Assembly (NCBI GenBank): GCA_013076295.1
Contig: RQOL01000658.1
Location: 3,102,353-3,166,352 of the forward strand
Direction: 5' to 3'
DNA from: Sanderia malayensis
Lineage: Eukaryota; Cnidaria; Scyphozoa; Semaeostomeae; Pelagiidae
DNA length: 64,000 nucleotides
This document shows, piece after piece, positions 34,943 to 45,247 of this stretch. The notes beneath the pieces are model-generated. The model ran no database searches. It saw only the letters and a program-made list of their open reading frames with translations, and had not been told where the DNA came from. The stretch's first letter is position 1. The number at the start of each line of letters is the position of its first letter. The translations under genes were made by a program, and so were the position numbers.

Positions 34943-36952
34943 TCAGAATGCCTGCCATCTGCCAAGAACAGCATCTTTAATTGCATCCACATACTGCGCC
35001 GGCACCCAGTAGATCCAATAACGAGAAGCTTCTGTAGGACCAAGCTGCAATGCCTGCAAGAAATAACCGTTTCTTTTTGAATATTTTCCTAATAGGATCA
35101 CAGATAAGATCACAGATATATTATAGATATGATGAACTGATTTACTATTGACGACCTTTTGGAGCTCTTGTAGTGATTTGAAATAGCTGGCTAAGTAAGA
35201 GAAAACTAATGGTTACCAACTCACTAGTATATGATATTGCTCATGGCCTTCAATTGCTTCAGATATGACATTTCTTATTGATGTCATTGGCAACTTTTCA
35301 GTTCTGTCTACAAGGAAATGAATACACTGTCACAACCTTTCTTCTCGTATACATTTAGATATAATTAATATTATTAATAAATTAATTTCTCTTGATATAT
35401 TGTCATTCTTCATACATGTGGCTAGCTTGTTGTGGGAGGGGCTGTAAGGTTGGGTGGGTTACCAGGGTGCTGGGCAGATGAGAAATTGATCTCTACAAGG
35501 AATTTGTTTAACTGCCATAAACCTCAAACAATTAGATGTTTAAAGCTTCCGCAACAAAGTTCAGATTTAGTTTTGATATTTTCATACATCTGTCATTTTG
35601 TTAATTCTCTTACCTTTGGTTCCCAACCAGAGTTGATCCAACTCAAGTTTAAATGTGAGTCTGACTTTACCAGCCCTTTTGTTCAACATTCCAGAAAGTG
35701 GATGAGCTGGCAATCTTTCCTGTGAAGAAATAACAGACACCAATGTCATAATTAATGCAAACTGGCATTGATATTTCAACATCGAACAACAGTTGAAACA
35801 ATGCAAACCTTGGTGCCTTTAATGCCTGGCATGACGTCATCAGGCATTCCCTTTTCTAAAATCTTTTTGTGCATCTTTTGGCTTGAAAGAGGTTCCTTAG
35901 CTGTTGTAACTAAAATAATGAACATTTATCAAGACACGGCTACAGAGACATATTTTCAAATGTAGTAAACTCTATCGAGCCTTCTTGATTGACTCGAGGT
36001 CTTTAACGCCCTCAACAATCAAGAGAGAAAGTGCGACTAATCTTACCGCTATCACTGACTTTTGCATCAACTTTATCTTTTGATGGAGGTGTAACTGTTA
36101 AAACGTCTTTCAATGTTGACCCAACAACCATCAGCTTTATTCCTTTGGTTATTTTTGCATCCCGTAAAGTCACAGAATGATCCTTTATCAGTCCTTTCAA
36201 TGAATAAAACAACATAAATATGTTATTGCAATCAACTCTGGTTAGTGAAAGCTTGGGCATATAAAGAGGTCTATGTGACAGAGGTCAGACCTACCTTTGT
36301 ACATTAACTTTTGCATGTTTCCTGGTATACCTGGAAGGACAGTAATTATATATGTTTGTAATATGCCCATCAATGAATAACATGGGCCCTGTGGAACTTT
36401 ACAGGTGCCACGTTAACTTTCATTATGATACTTTTCAAAATTCTTGCAATAGAATATATGTACCTGTTAACTCTTTTATCTGGTCTTTCAGTTCTTCTAT
36501 TGTCTTGTACAGGTCAAACGTTATCGGGAAAGTTTGTTTGTTCCAAACAATTTTAAAATCAACCATTTCACTTGGTCCAGGTGTACCACTTTTGTCACTT
36601 TCATCATCTTCATGCATCTCAACATCTTCACAAACTTCTCCTACCTCTTCTGAATTTGCTGCAATTGCAGTTTCTTGGACATCAAGTTCTTTACTCTCAC
36701 CAGTAGATTCTGCATCTTCTGTTTTCGTGAACACTTCTTCAGTTATTTCATTTTCGTTGTTACAGACTAAAAGGACAAAAACGAAAGTCAGGTATAATGC
36801 TATTGAGATAGTGAGGAGGGTAGTGGTGTGGTAGGTAGAACTTGTTCTGGTGTCTGGTGCGATTTGCAAACGCCTTTGCCTATTAACTAAACGCAAGGTC
36901 ACTATGCTTAAATTATCTTACCAGCTAGGGATTCTTTATCATTCAAGCTCAT
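34943..36952 (-). CDS. UBFD1: UBFD1, ubiquitin-like domain protein
   Basis: Eight exons (36952-36922, 36766-36464, 36330-36295, 36193-36047, 35909-35809, 35719-35614, 35307-35225, 35053-34943) give 305 residues. After an acidic N-terminus comes a ubiquitin-like fold (VDFKIVWNKQTFPITFDL to GIKLMVVGST). The C-terminal half has PLSGMLNKRAGKVRLTFKLE, QLWLGTKDRTEKLPM and YWIYWVPAQYVDAIKDAVLG, all characteristic of UBFD1. The molecular role is poorly defined; links to ubiquitin binding and NF-kB signalling are reported for the family. Divergent to SLC25A38 and convergent with NUBP1. Confidence 0.95.
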
Positions 36953-37762
36953 TTTTCCAATTTTTTTTAATTTTCTCTGGAAGGGGTGCAATTTTTGTTC
37001 TTTCCTCGAAGCACCAAAAAGTGATGGGTCAGCAACCAACCTCTTTGTCAAATATTAACCTCGCCTTGAGTTGAAGTACTACGAAGCCCACATGTTTCTG
37101 GCGCGACGAAGGAGACAAAGGCAACTTGTGGTCTTTCACTTCGCCTTGTTTTGTTTACACCACACTCGTATTTCATTTAAATTGTTGTGTTATTATTTTT
37201 TATTGCGCCATTGAAAAAGTTAAATTTAAAACAGTTATTAGTTTAGGCTGTGTTCTTCCTCTTTATAAGTCTAAAAACACTTTAACTTTTGTTGACGAAA
37301 CTAACAGTTCTTCTGTGATGATTTGAAAATAAAAAGTTTTTAACTTCGTAGGAAAGTGAAAAAAAAGGAAAATGTCATATTTATTATTCATAGTTTTTTG
37401 AACTAAAAATGAAGTTTATATTTAAGACTGCCCACAAGCATAAACATTTTCCGCTTTTCCTGTGCAGTATATGATAAAATACAAAAAGACACAGATGAGA
37501 TTATGATAGCAACAGACATCAATAAACAGAAACATATCGGTGGTGAAAAACATCGAAAACAATTTAAAGTAAGTGTTATGAATTATCTCAAGTCCAAAGT
37601 CCAGTACAGCTTCACAGGTCAATAAATAATCATTCATTTCAACTTCTTTCTTGCTTAAAACCTGTTTTATTCAAGTTGCAGCCTGATATTCAAACCAGTT
37701 TTGTCATTAATAATGCATGTCATTCAAAGCAATTGCGTTGGCTGTTTACTAAGCTTCACCAT
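36953..37762. other. UBFD1/SLC25A38 divergent upstream region (UBFD1 side)
   Basis: No coding exon is recognised. It presumably contains the UBFD1 5' UTR and promoter. Sequence is AT-rich with no obvious repeat. Confidence 0.4.
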
Positions 37763-37932
37763 CACATGACGGACCATATAAGAAAGTCTGCCTTTCAAAG
37801 TTTAGCCAAATGAGGACAGGTCTAGCACGTGATCTACCATATATGGCTTAATCATTTGTTCTAGTCTATCACGTGGTCTGCCAAATATGTCTAGCTATTG
37901 TTATAGGCTATCACGTGGTAAACCATATTTGG
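37763..37932. promoter_or_regulatory. Four E-box plus CArG composite elements
   Basis: Four copies of CACRTG-N5-CArG occur. CACATG (37763) precedes CCATATAAGA. CACGTG (37826) precedes CCATATATGG. CACGTG (37870) precedes CCAAATATGT. CACGTG (37912) precedes CCATATTTGG. The gap is five bases in every case. Copies 2 and 4 match the SRF consensus CC(A/T)6GG perfectly and the others differ by one or two bases. The cluster starts about 430 bp, and ends about 260 bp, before the SLC25A38 start codon. It suggests control by an E-box bHLH (USF, MITF/TFEB or Myc type) together with SRF. Confidence 0.7.
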
Positions 37933-38188
37933 AGTAATATCTATTGTTGAACGTCATGGTCTGGAACTCGGGTCTAGTCGAGAACGTTCGACACTGCTGT
38001 GCTGGATTTTAGTTGCGCGAAAGTTTCAAGACAAGGAGTTCGGCTTTAGATATTTCAAGATTATTCTATTTTTATAAAGTTTTAGTCTTAAATTTATTAT
38101 GATTTTTTATGCCAAATACTCGTTGACAAAGGTATCAATTTGGAGGAGCAGGTGACATCACGAAAGAGTTAGCAGTTCAAAAAACAAA

Positions 38189-41100
38189 ATGTCTCGAAAG
38201 GTTAGTAAAATTTTCAAGATGTCTGCCCTTCATTTCGATAAAGCTGACTCGCACTAACACTTTTATACAATTCAACCAGCCTCATCTTTGTGATAAACAA
38301 TTTTATTTATGTTGTGAAATTAATGCTCCAAGTTCTCAGATATTATTTGTTTTTATTAATAATATTCGAGAATTCACTAGTTTTGCTCTCGTTGCACTAC
38401 GAAGTTTCATTTCGTTTGAAAATTTCTAGCAGTGCAGTATAGTTTCCTAGAAAGTTGCAAAACATTAGATTTTATTAATCAACTGCTAACCACTAACCAA
38501 GTTGTGCGTAATGTACCCATTATTGGGTCTTTGTATAGTATCCAATAGATAGATAAATAGATAAATACTGAAAATGATTTAAGCTTTATGCTAACGACTT
38601 TTTGTGTCGGGTTTTTAAATTTATTTCCCCTCCAATTTTCAAGATGCCCTGAAGTTCGCTCGTTAGAAGGGAAGAAAGGCAAATTTAACGAGCAATTCTG
38701 TGCCCACGGGACAAAAATATTTTAAAAGACATTCTAATTATGTAGTTTCGCTGCTGCGCAACAATAGGAAACTTCGCAGTTTTAGTTTCGTGCCATTTCG
38801 TAGCACAATTGTTTTTCCTCGTCACTTGTAGATACGTGTTGGCGGCAGAAACAATGCCGGAACAATGCATTGATGCCGTCAACGTTGACAAAGCAAAGCG
38901 CTTTGTTGACGCAAATTAATTTCAATACGACCAGTAAAGTGATAAAAATAGCGCTTGAAGTCACTTTTTTTTCGCGCTTCCCCAAAAACCAAAAAAAAAT
39001 TTTGCGGCAACTTGGTTTTTTTTTTAAATCAAACTTGTTATGCAACTTTGCAACTGAAAACTTGTTTACCGTTTTATTGAATTTTGAACACAGAGGCTCC
39101 GCAGCGTAATCATTTGTTGAATTGTTATTCAAGTTAGCCGCTTTGAAGGCGCAGCGCCGCTTCGTGACTCAACATTTCATTGCGTTTTGTCATGTGATGT
39201 TTTCGGAATGAATTTTTCTTTTGTTATTTTCTCCGTTGAGAATAAATTGTTTGAACAGATTTTTAATCGAATGTTTTTCTTCCAATTGAATTAAATTAAA
39301 TTGTTTCTTTTGCACATATTTACTTATAAACAAAACAAAATATTTGTCGGAAAGGTTGTCTGCTTTGCTGCACTGAAATTATGTAACTTCAAAATTGAAA
39401 ATCCATGAACCATAGTTAACCGCGAGCTTCAGATTATAAACTATTTAATGGTCGTCAGATTAACTGAAAGGTTACAGACAATGATTCTAAAAGAACCTTT
39501 TTTCGATCTTTGTTTTTAGAAAAGTCCCTCCTCAATTCACTTCAATTTCCTACTCGGTAAGGTATTCTGTGAGTATGAAGGTATACCAGAAAGTATGGTA
39601 ATAGTGGTGGTATTTTATGTCAGCCAGATCTTTAGCAGATCCATCACTCAATTTGGATTTTAAGCACCAAAATGATTGATAATCCTTCATCTTTTCAGGA
39701 ATCATCAGTTGTGAAGAGTTTTATCGCTGGTTCCTTCAGTGGAGCATGTTCCTGTCTTTTATTTCAACCTTTGGATCTCGTTAAGACAAGAATCCAATCG
39801 GCCGCAGTTTATGGGTATGCGAAACAAAAGAATATCAAATCACTATCTTCTAAGTAAGCACTGGGAATGCATTTCATACCTACAAGATTAAAACAATTGT
39901 CTCTTCAACTCTTCAAATTATAATATGCCTGAAATGCATGCAACATCTTCAACATTGTAATAAAAATTATCAATTTCTTGGTTGACTTTGAATGAGCCTT
40001 TCCTTTCATATGTATTTTTCATATTTTAGCAACAATGGAATGATATCTACAATTTCGACAGTTGTTCGAGCAGATAGTGTAACCGGGTTATGGAGAGGCG
40101 TAACTCCAGTAAGTTTCCAGCCAATAACCCAAAATTCTAAAACATGTATTGTATTTGAATATCTACATATTATCTGACTGTTTCATAATCACAATTCTTT
40201 TTCGTTAGACAATTTCAAAGACAGTTCCAGGCGTTGGTCTTTATTTCTGCTCATTACATTCTATCCGACACATAATTTTCAAGTAAGTTCATTTTACCCT
40301 TCATTTAGTTCTTAATTTGCTTTCTCTTTCTTGTTTAAATTGGCTCTTAATTAAACTTCTGCTATCTATACATTTTAGCTGCCCAATTTAACTTTGTATT
40401 AGATTTTTAAAGTAATATCTCTTACAATAAATTGATGGGATTTTTACTTTAATTGTAGAAATTCTGAACCAAAAGCTTGGCAGAATATGGTGCTTGGTTT
40501 TTCTGCAAGAACAGTAGCCGGAATTAGTTTACTACCAGTGGCGGTTGTAAAAACAAGATATGAGGTATTAGAATATTTAAAAATAGTCCTAAGCTTAGAA
40601 AATCCCAAAGAATGAAGGCAATTTTATGACTCTGCCCGCATAAACAGATAAACAGAAATGTTTTTCATTTACTGAAGATTTTTCTTTCTTCATTTCAGAG
40701 TGGACAGTTTAATTATAGAAGCGTTAGTGGTGCCCTAGTTTCAATTTGGAGGTCAGAAGGATTACGGGGCCTGTTCAGTGGCTGTGCTGCAACTGTTGCA
40801 AGAGATGCCCCATTCTCTGGCTTGTATCTCATGTTCTACAACAAGGCTAAAGACACAGCCAAAAAATGTAAGACACATTATCATTTTCATATTTATCAAT
40901 TTTCCTCAATGATACTAGTGCAGTATTTTAGTTGAATTTTGTGCTTTCCACTTTTTGCTCTACCTGAACTCCCTACGACTAGTTATGACTTTTGGATTAC
41001 TTTTTTTGCTATTAATTTTTTTGCTATTAATATTTTTTATTCTTTTCTCCAGTTTCTCCAGAGTTGAACCCAAATTTGCACTTCCTCTGTGGTATGTCAG

Positions 41101-41336
41101 CAGGCATCTTGGCCTCTGCTATAACACAACCTGCAGATGTTATCAAGACACAATTGCAACTGTACCCATACAGATACAAGAGTACTCTACACTGTGTCTT
41201 TGTCGTCTTTGAAAAAAACGGCATGCAAGGACTATTTCGCGGCATGCTGCCAAGATGCATGCGTAGGACTTTAATGGCAGCCATGTCATGGACAGTTTTC
41301 GAAGCAGTCATGGAGAAATTAGGACTTAAAGCTTGA
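38189..41336 (+). CDS. SLC25A38: SLC25A38, mitochondrial glycine carrier
   Basis: Seven exons: a 12-nt first coding exon 38189-38200 (MSRK), then 39699-39853, 40030-40108, 40209-40282, 40459-40564, 40699-40867 and 41053-41336. They give 292 residues, close to the usual length of about 300. The three mitochondrial carrier signatures are present: [19 protein letters not shown] and PADVIKTQ. Family-specific words include [34 protein letters not shown] and [14 protein letters not shown]. The protein imports glycine into mitochondria for the first step of haem synthesis. The first exon is short and was placed by phase and by the E-S-S junction, so it is the least certain part. Confidence 0.93.
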
Positions 41337-42731
41337 TTCAATTAGAAAATTCAGGTGCTATTCTTCTTGATATTTGAAATTGTTTATGTTAATTGTGTGC
41401 GAAAGAGCATTGTTCTCATCTACGTTGGTAATATATATGTTTGTTTATAAGTTATCTTGGGGCTTTATTGTTCCATGCCAGCTCAGGGAGAGAAGAGTGC
41501 ACTCCGAGAGTTTTCTATAGTTATGAATACAATTATAGATGAATAAGTCACAACATAAGAGAGACAAACGTGAAAAGTGAGTAAATGTGGCCCAAGGCTA
41601 TTCTAGTTCTCTTGTGTTATATTGTCTGTTTAAGTAAGGTTTTTTCAATTTCTCTATCTTCACCAAGAGATATCAAGGGTGAAGTTGGAGTATTAATTTG
41701 ATATTTACATGTGTGATGCATGTTTTTCACTCGTGTCTAACATGTGCTATTTTTGGTTTACAAACCAATCCAAAACATTGTTTTCCATTCAGGGAAACAC
41801 GATACACTACGACTTGTTTCCATACAAGTTTGATTTATTTTTCTACGTTCAACCTTAACGTCAGAAGTTTTAGCATACATATAGTATTTTGCGAACTATT
41901 CATACACTTAGAAACCAATATAACAACTATGAAACTTAGTTAATTTGGCTCTGATGTATATTTTAGTGCATTTTTGCTTTTCTTTCTTTTTTAATTGTAT
42001 TCCTTAATGATGCACTTTAAAAATGAGATTTGCATTGCTACATGCGGGGAACAGATGATAAATCTTTACGAATTAAGGACGTTTGTTTTGTATACAATGT
42101 TATCTTGTACGTTTTGTACAATTGTAAGGGTTGAATTGAACAATTCAAGAGTTACATATGTTGTTGAAATACATTAATATCATTTCATTATTCAGAGATA
42201 TCTAAACTATCAGATTCTGTACCTTGTATATAAATTGTATCATACGTATTTAATAATGTAAGATTTTGTTAGAAAGTATATAAGATCTTGGAGAATATTG
42301 GAAATTAATGTTTTCTTTTTCAACACACTTTTTTATAAAAATAACTTTTTGCTGAGAGTCAGAAACTTTCTTTAAACATTTTGAGTTTGAACAAAAAATT
42401 ATGTAAAAATTGACATTGCTTGATGGAATAGAAAAATTCTGTTAAATTCATGACACGGTTTCAATACAGTAGAAGTAAGAGAATTATGGAAAGATAGTAT
42501 TACATAAATAAAGTCGTGTCACAGAAAGCTTAAATAATTATGATGATTATTCCACCATTTGCAGAATGAGGTAGCAACATTTTCTGGTGCATACTCAATT
42601 TCTGGTGCATACTGGATTAGCTATTTTGAGAGAAACCCAACCCACCACCGCTTCGCTTCCCAGTCAAATCAAAGCACCAGGAATTCATTGTGAGTTTTAT
42701 TTATTTGTATTTCTTAGTTGCTGCGTGTAAA
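41337..42731. other. Intergenic, SLC25A38 3' and ITPK1 5' regions
   Basis: Only AT-rich sequence is seen, with no gene or repeat I can support. TTTGTATTTCTTAG at about 42717 looks like a splice acceptor 15 bp before the ITPK1 ATG, so a non-coding first exon probably lies in this stretch. Confidence 0.4.
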
Positions 42732-43706
42732 ATGACCACTACGAGAGTCGGTATATGTTTGACGGAAGGAAAAAGGCGAAAACTCAGCCTGCCTGGTTGT
42801 GTGTTAGAGCTTTGTAGAGCAAATAACATTGAGGTAAAAGACATTAATATGGAATCGAGTTTAGAAGAACAAGGCCCGTTTGATATAATATTGCACAAGA
42901 TTCTAGAATGGTGCAATGAAGACGTTAAAAAAGGGACAGAGTATTTTGAAAAATTCAAAGCTTATGTTGAATCACATGAGAATATAAAACTTCTTGATCC
43001 AATACCCACTGGTGTCAAGCTAGCAAACAGATTGGATATGTGTCAATTAGCTAAGAATTGTGAATTTGATTTGCATGGTAAGCGAGTATTTGTGCCAAAT
43101 TTTGTAAAAATTGAGCACAGCAGTGATACAGATGGATATTTATCTATCCTTAAAGACTCTGACATCAAGTTTCCAGTCATTGTTAAGCATGAAATGAGCG
43201 CATGCTATGGAAAACAAGTACATGATATGAGAATTATATTTTGCAAAGAATATTTATCAGATCTGCAACCACCCTGTGTTGTGCAACAGTTTCATTGCCA
43301 TGATGGTGTGATGCTGAAAATCTACACAATCGGTGAGAAATACCACCTCGTCAAACGACCCTCGATTAAAAATCTAGAACCAGGTTTTCACGAAACAATA
43401 TTCTTTAACAGTTGTGGAATATCAAAGCGGGGAATACGTTCCCCGTTACACGACACAAATGTTGTTGACTTGAATTTAAAATTAGAGAATTCATTTGGTG
43501 CGGATTTGTTTGAGGAAGGTTTATTGCAAGAATTGCTCACAAGACTGCATTTGGAATTTGACTTCACTTTACTCGGGATTGATATAATTGTGGATACCTC
43601 AACTGGTGACTATGGTATTGTTGACATGAACTACTTCCCGGGATATGATGGGGTCAAGCAGAAACTACCTCAAGATCTTGTGAATCTTTTTCTCAAAGTA
43701 TCATAA
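42732..43706 (+). CDS. ITPK1: ITPK1, inositol-tetrakisphosphate 1-kinase
   Basis: A single uninterrupted frame of 324 residues from ATG 42732 (GTAAAATGACC). Order: an N-terminal substrate-binding region (RVGICLTEGKRRKLSLPGC, DIILHKILEW, PTGVKLANRLDM), then an ATP-grasp fold with FPVIVKHEMSACYGKQVHDM, VVQQFHCHDGVMLKIYTIGEKY and YHLVKRPSI. The C-terminal metal-binding strand has GIDIIVDTSTGDYGIVDMNYFPGYDGV. These match inositol 1,3,4-trisphosphate 5/6-kinase, which makes higher inositol phosphates. The vertebrate enzyme has an extra C-terminal tail of about 90 residues. The single coding exon contrasts with the intron-rich neighbours and may reflect intron loss or an ancient retrocopy. Confidence 0.95.
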   Translation: MTTTRVGICLTEGKRRKLSLPGCVLELCRANNIEVKDINMESSLEEQGPFDIILHKILEWCNEDVKKGTEYFEKFKAYVESHENIKLLDPIPTGVKLANRLDMCQLAKNCEFDLHGKRVFVPNFVKIEHSSDTDGYLSILKDSDIKFPVIVKHEMSACYGKQVHDMRIIFCKEYLSDLQPPCVVQQFHCHDGVMLKIYTIGEKYHLVKRPSIKNLEPGFHETIFFNSCGISKRGIRSPLHDTNVVDLNLKLENSFGADLFEEGLLQELLTRLHLEFDFTLLGIDIIVDTSTGDYGIVDMNYFPGYDGVKQKLPQDLVNLFLKVS

Positions 43707-44586
43707 AATGTCAGATCTATTAAAAAGCAGTAAACCTCTGTAACTTAAACTAAGTGAAAATAGTATTCTGAATTTGCATAAAGAGCTGGTTTTATTTGTT
43801 TATGATTTATATTAGACATTTTAATCCCAAACAATTTTATATACCATATTGATCAGAATATTAGTAAATTAGTTGTGCCACTCATAAGTCAAATTTAAAT
43901 GCTTTCATCTATATATTTTCAATACACATCAAATCATGAGATCAGAATGTGCAAAATTTAGTTAACACAAACCAGGCAGTTTCATTTTCACTTTTGTCAT
44001 GCTGTTTGACTCCCTTTCTCCTGAATCATGCAGAGCCAAATAATTGTGTCCATAGGAAGTTTTTAATCACAGTATGGCAATTTTTAGATAAAAGGAGAAA
44101 TTTTGACTCATTATTGTTGTCTGTCTGTTGGGATGCTTCTCTGATAATTAGTCTTGCTGGTCTTCTATAAACTAATAATTGATGTTGGTCTCCATATGGA
44201 AGATATCTATGGATTATTTCAAATACTGTTTCTCTTGAATACACACATGTCTAAATAGCACTAACTACAATTCCTAAATTCCCTTTTGAATCAATTAAAG
44301 TATATTAGTTGAAAAGAATGATTTAATTTTGTACATATGATTGGTTATATATAGTTTCGTTGTCATATAATGAATGTGTATGCTGTTTCAAATTTTATCC
44401 AAGAGACATTAATTTTCAAAATACAAACGTTACTGCCTCAAAAAATTTACAATCCTCGCTTCACTCGGCAATTTTCCTGGTAGAGTTTTTCATTTCTTTC
44501 AATTCCAGCAGACTTTTTCCTGCTGTGCCTGCCATTCACCTGTTCGTACCATGAAACGTTCCGACTTCGAAGAATACAATTTCGTC
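43707..44586. other. Intergenic, ITPK1 and SOCS convergent 3' ends
   Basis: Low-complexity AT-rich sequence with no coding signal recognised. Short open frames lack motifs. Confidence 0.4.
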
Positions 44587-44618
44587 AAAATTCTCTGAAT
44601 ACAAATTCAGAGAATTTT
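44587..44618 (-). promoter_or_regulatory. Perfect stem-loop in the SOCS 3' UTR
   Basis: A 14-bp perfect inverted repeat (AAAATTCTCTGAAT, loop ACAA on plus / TTGT in the mRNA, then the complement) lies 42 nt after the SOCS stop codon. Cytokine-signalling mRNAs often carry 3' UTR stem-loops that control decay, but the tetraloop here is not the classical Roquin triloop, so the role is only suggested. Confidence 0.5.
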
Positions 44619-44659
44619 TTCACAAAGATCAATTTAAAAGTCGAAGGCGCAAATATTCC

Positions 44660-45247
44660 CTAAATTGTGTATGGGTATTGTTCAACATATTCCCTCAAAC
44701 TTTTCGATAAATTACTTTGCAATCCACTCGAAGCCGTCTTATCTTTCATATCGTTCAGTTTAACTCGACATAAATGTTGTAGACTCGAACAAGTTCTTTT
44801 CACGGGTCGCAACAAAAATAATTTATCCTCTTGCAAAGTTCTGCTGGCAACTAATTTAGCAGACATCTTGGAAATTGATCTTGCTACGTAATGTTCAACC
44901 ATGCTAACAATGCTATCGAATTTCCAATGTTGTTTTTGTTGATGTTCACTTTCCAAACTAAATTTCCCTGCTCTGTACATAATTCGAACATGCAAAACTT
45001 TCCTGTTACTTTTAAACGATAATGTCAAAAGAGTATTTGTTGACGTACTGTCTCGAATTAAAAAGTCTCCACGATTTGTTGATTTTAAAATTGATTCTGC
45101 TTCTTTTCGGGCTAAATTTCTCCAATACATACCACTTTGTTGTAATTCCTCAAGTGCTTTAGAAAATGACCCAGTTGAAGAAATATCACTTAAAAAAGTT
45201 CCACCTTCAGTACTAAATGGTACTTGGCTATCGTTGTAGTTGTACAT
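44660..45247 (-). CDS. SOCS2/CISH-type suppressor of cytokine signalling
   Basis: From the first in-frame ATG (45247) the frame encodes about 195 residues. It has an extended SH2 helix (SGSFSKALEELQQSGMYW-like), an SH2 domain with GDFLIRDST containing the phosphotyrosine-binding Arg, and a C-terminal SOCS box (SLQHLCRVKLND, KSLREYVEQYPYTI). The closing LREYVEQY matches LKDYLEEY of vertebrate SOCS2. SOCS proteins recruit Elongin B/C-Cullin 5 to phosphotyrosine receptors. The frame stays open upstream past 45330, so an extra 5' exon is possible. No intron is needed for the domains shown. Confidence 0.9.
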   Translation of the reverse strand: MYNYNDSQVPFSTEGGTFLSDISSTGSFSKALEELQQSGMYWRNLARKEAESILKSTNRGDFLIRDSTSTNTLLTLSFKSNRKVLHVRIMYRAGKFSLESEHQQKQHWKFDSIVSMVEHYVARSISKMSAKLVASRTLQEDKLFLLRPVKRTCSSLQHLCRVKLNDMKDKTASSGLQSNLSKSLREYVEQYPYTI

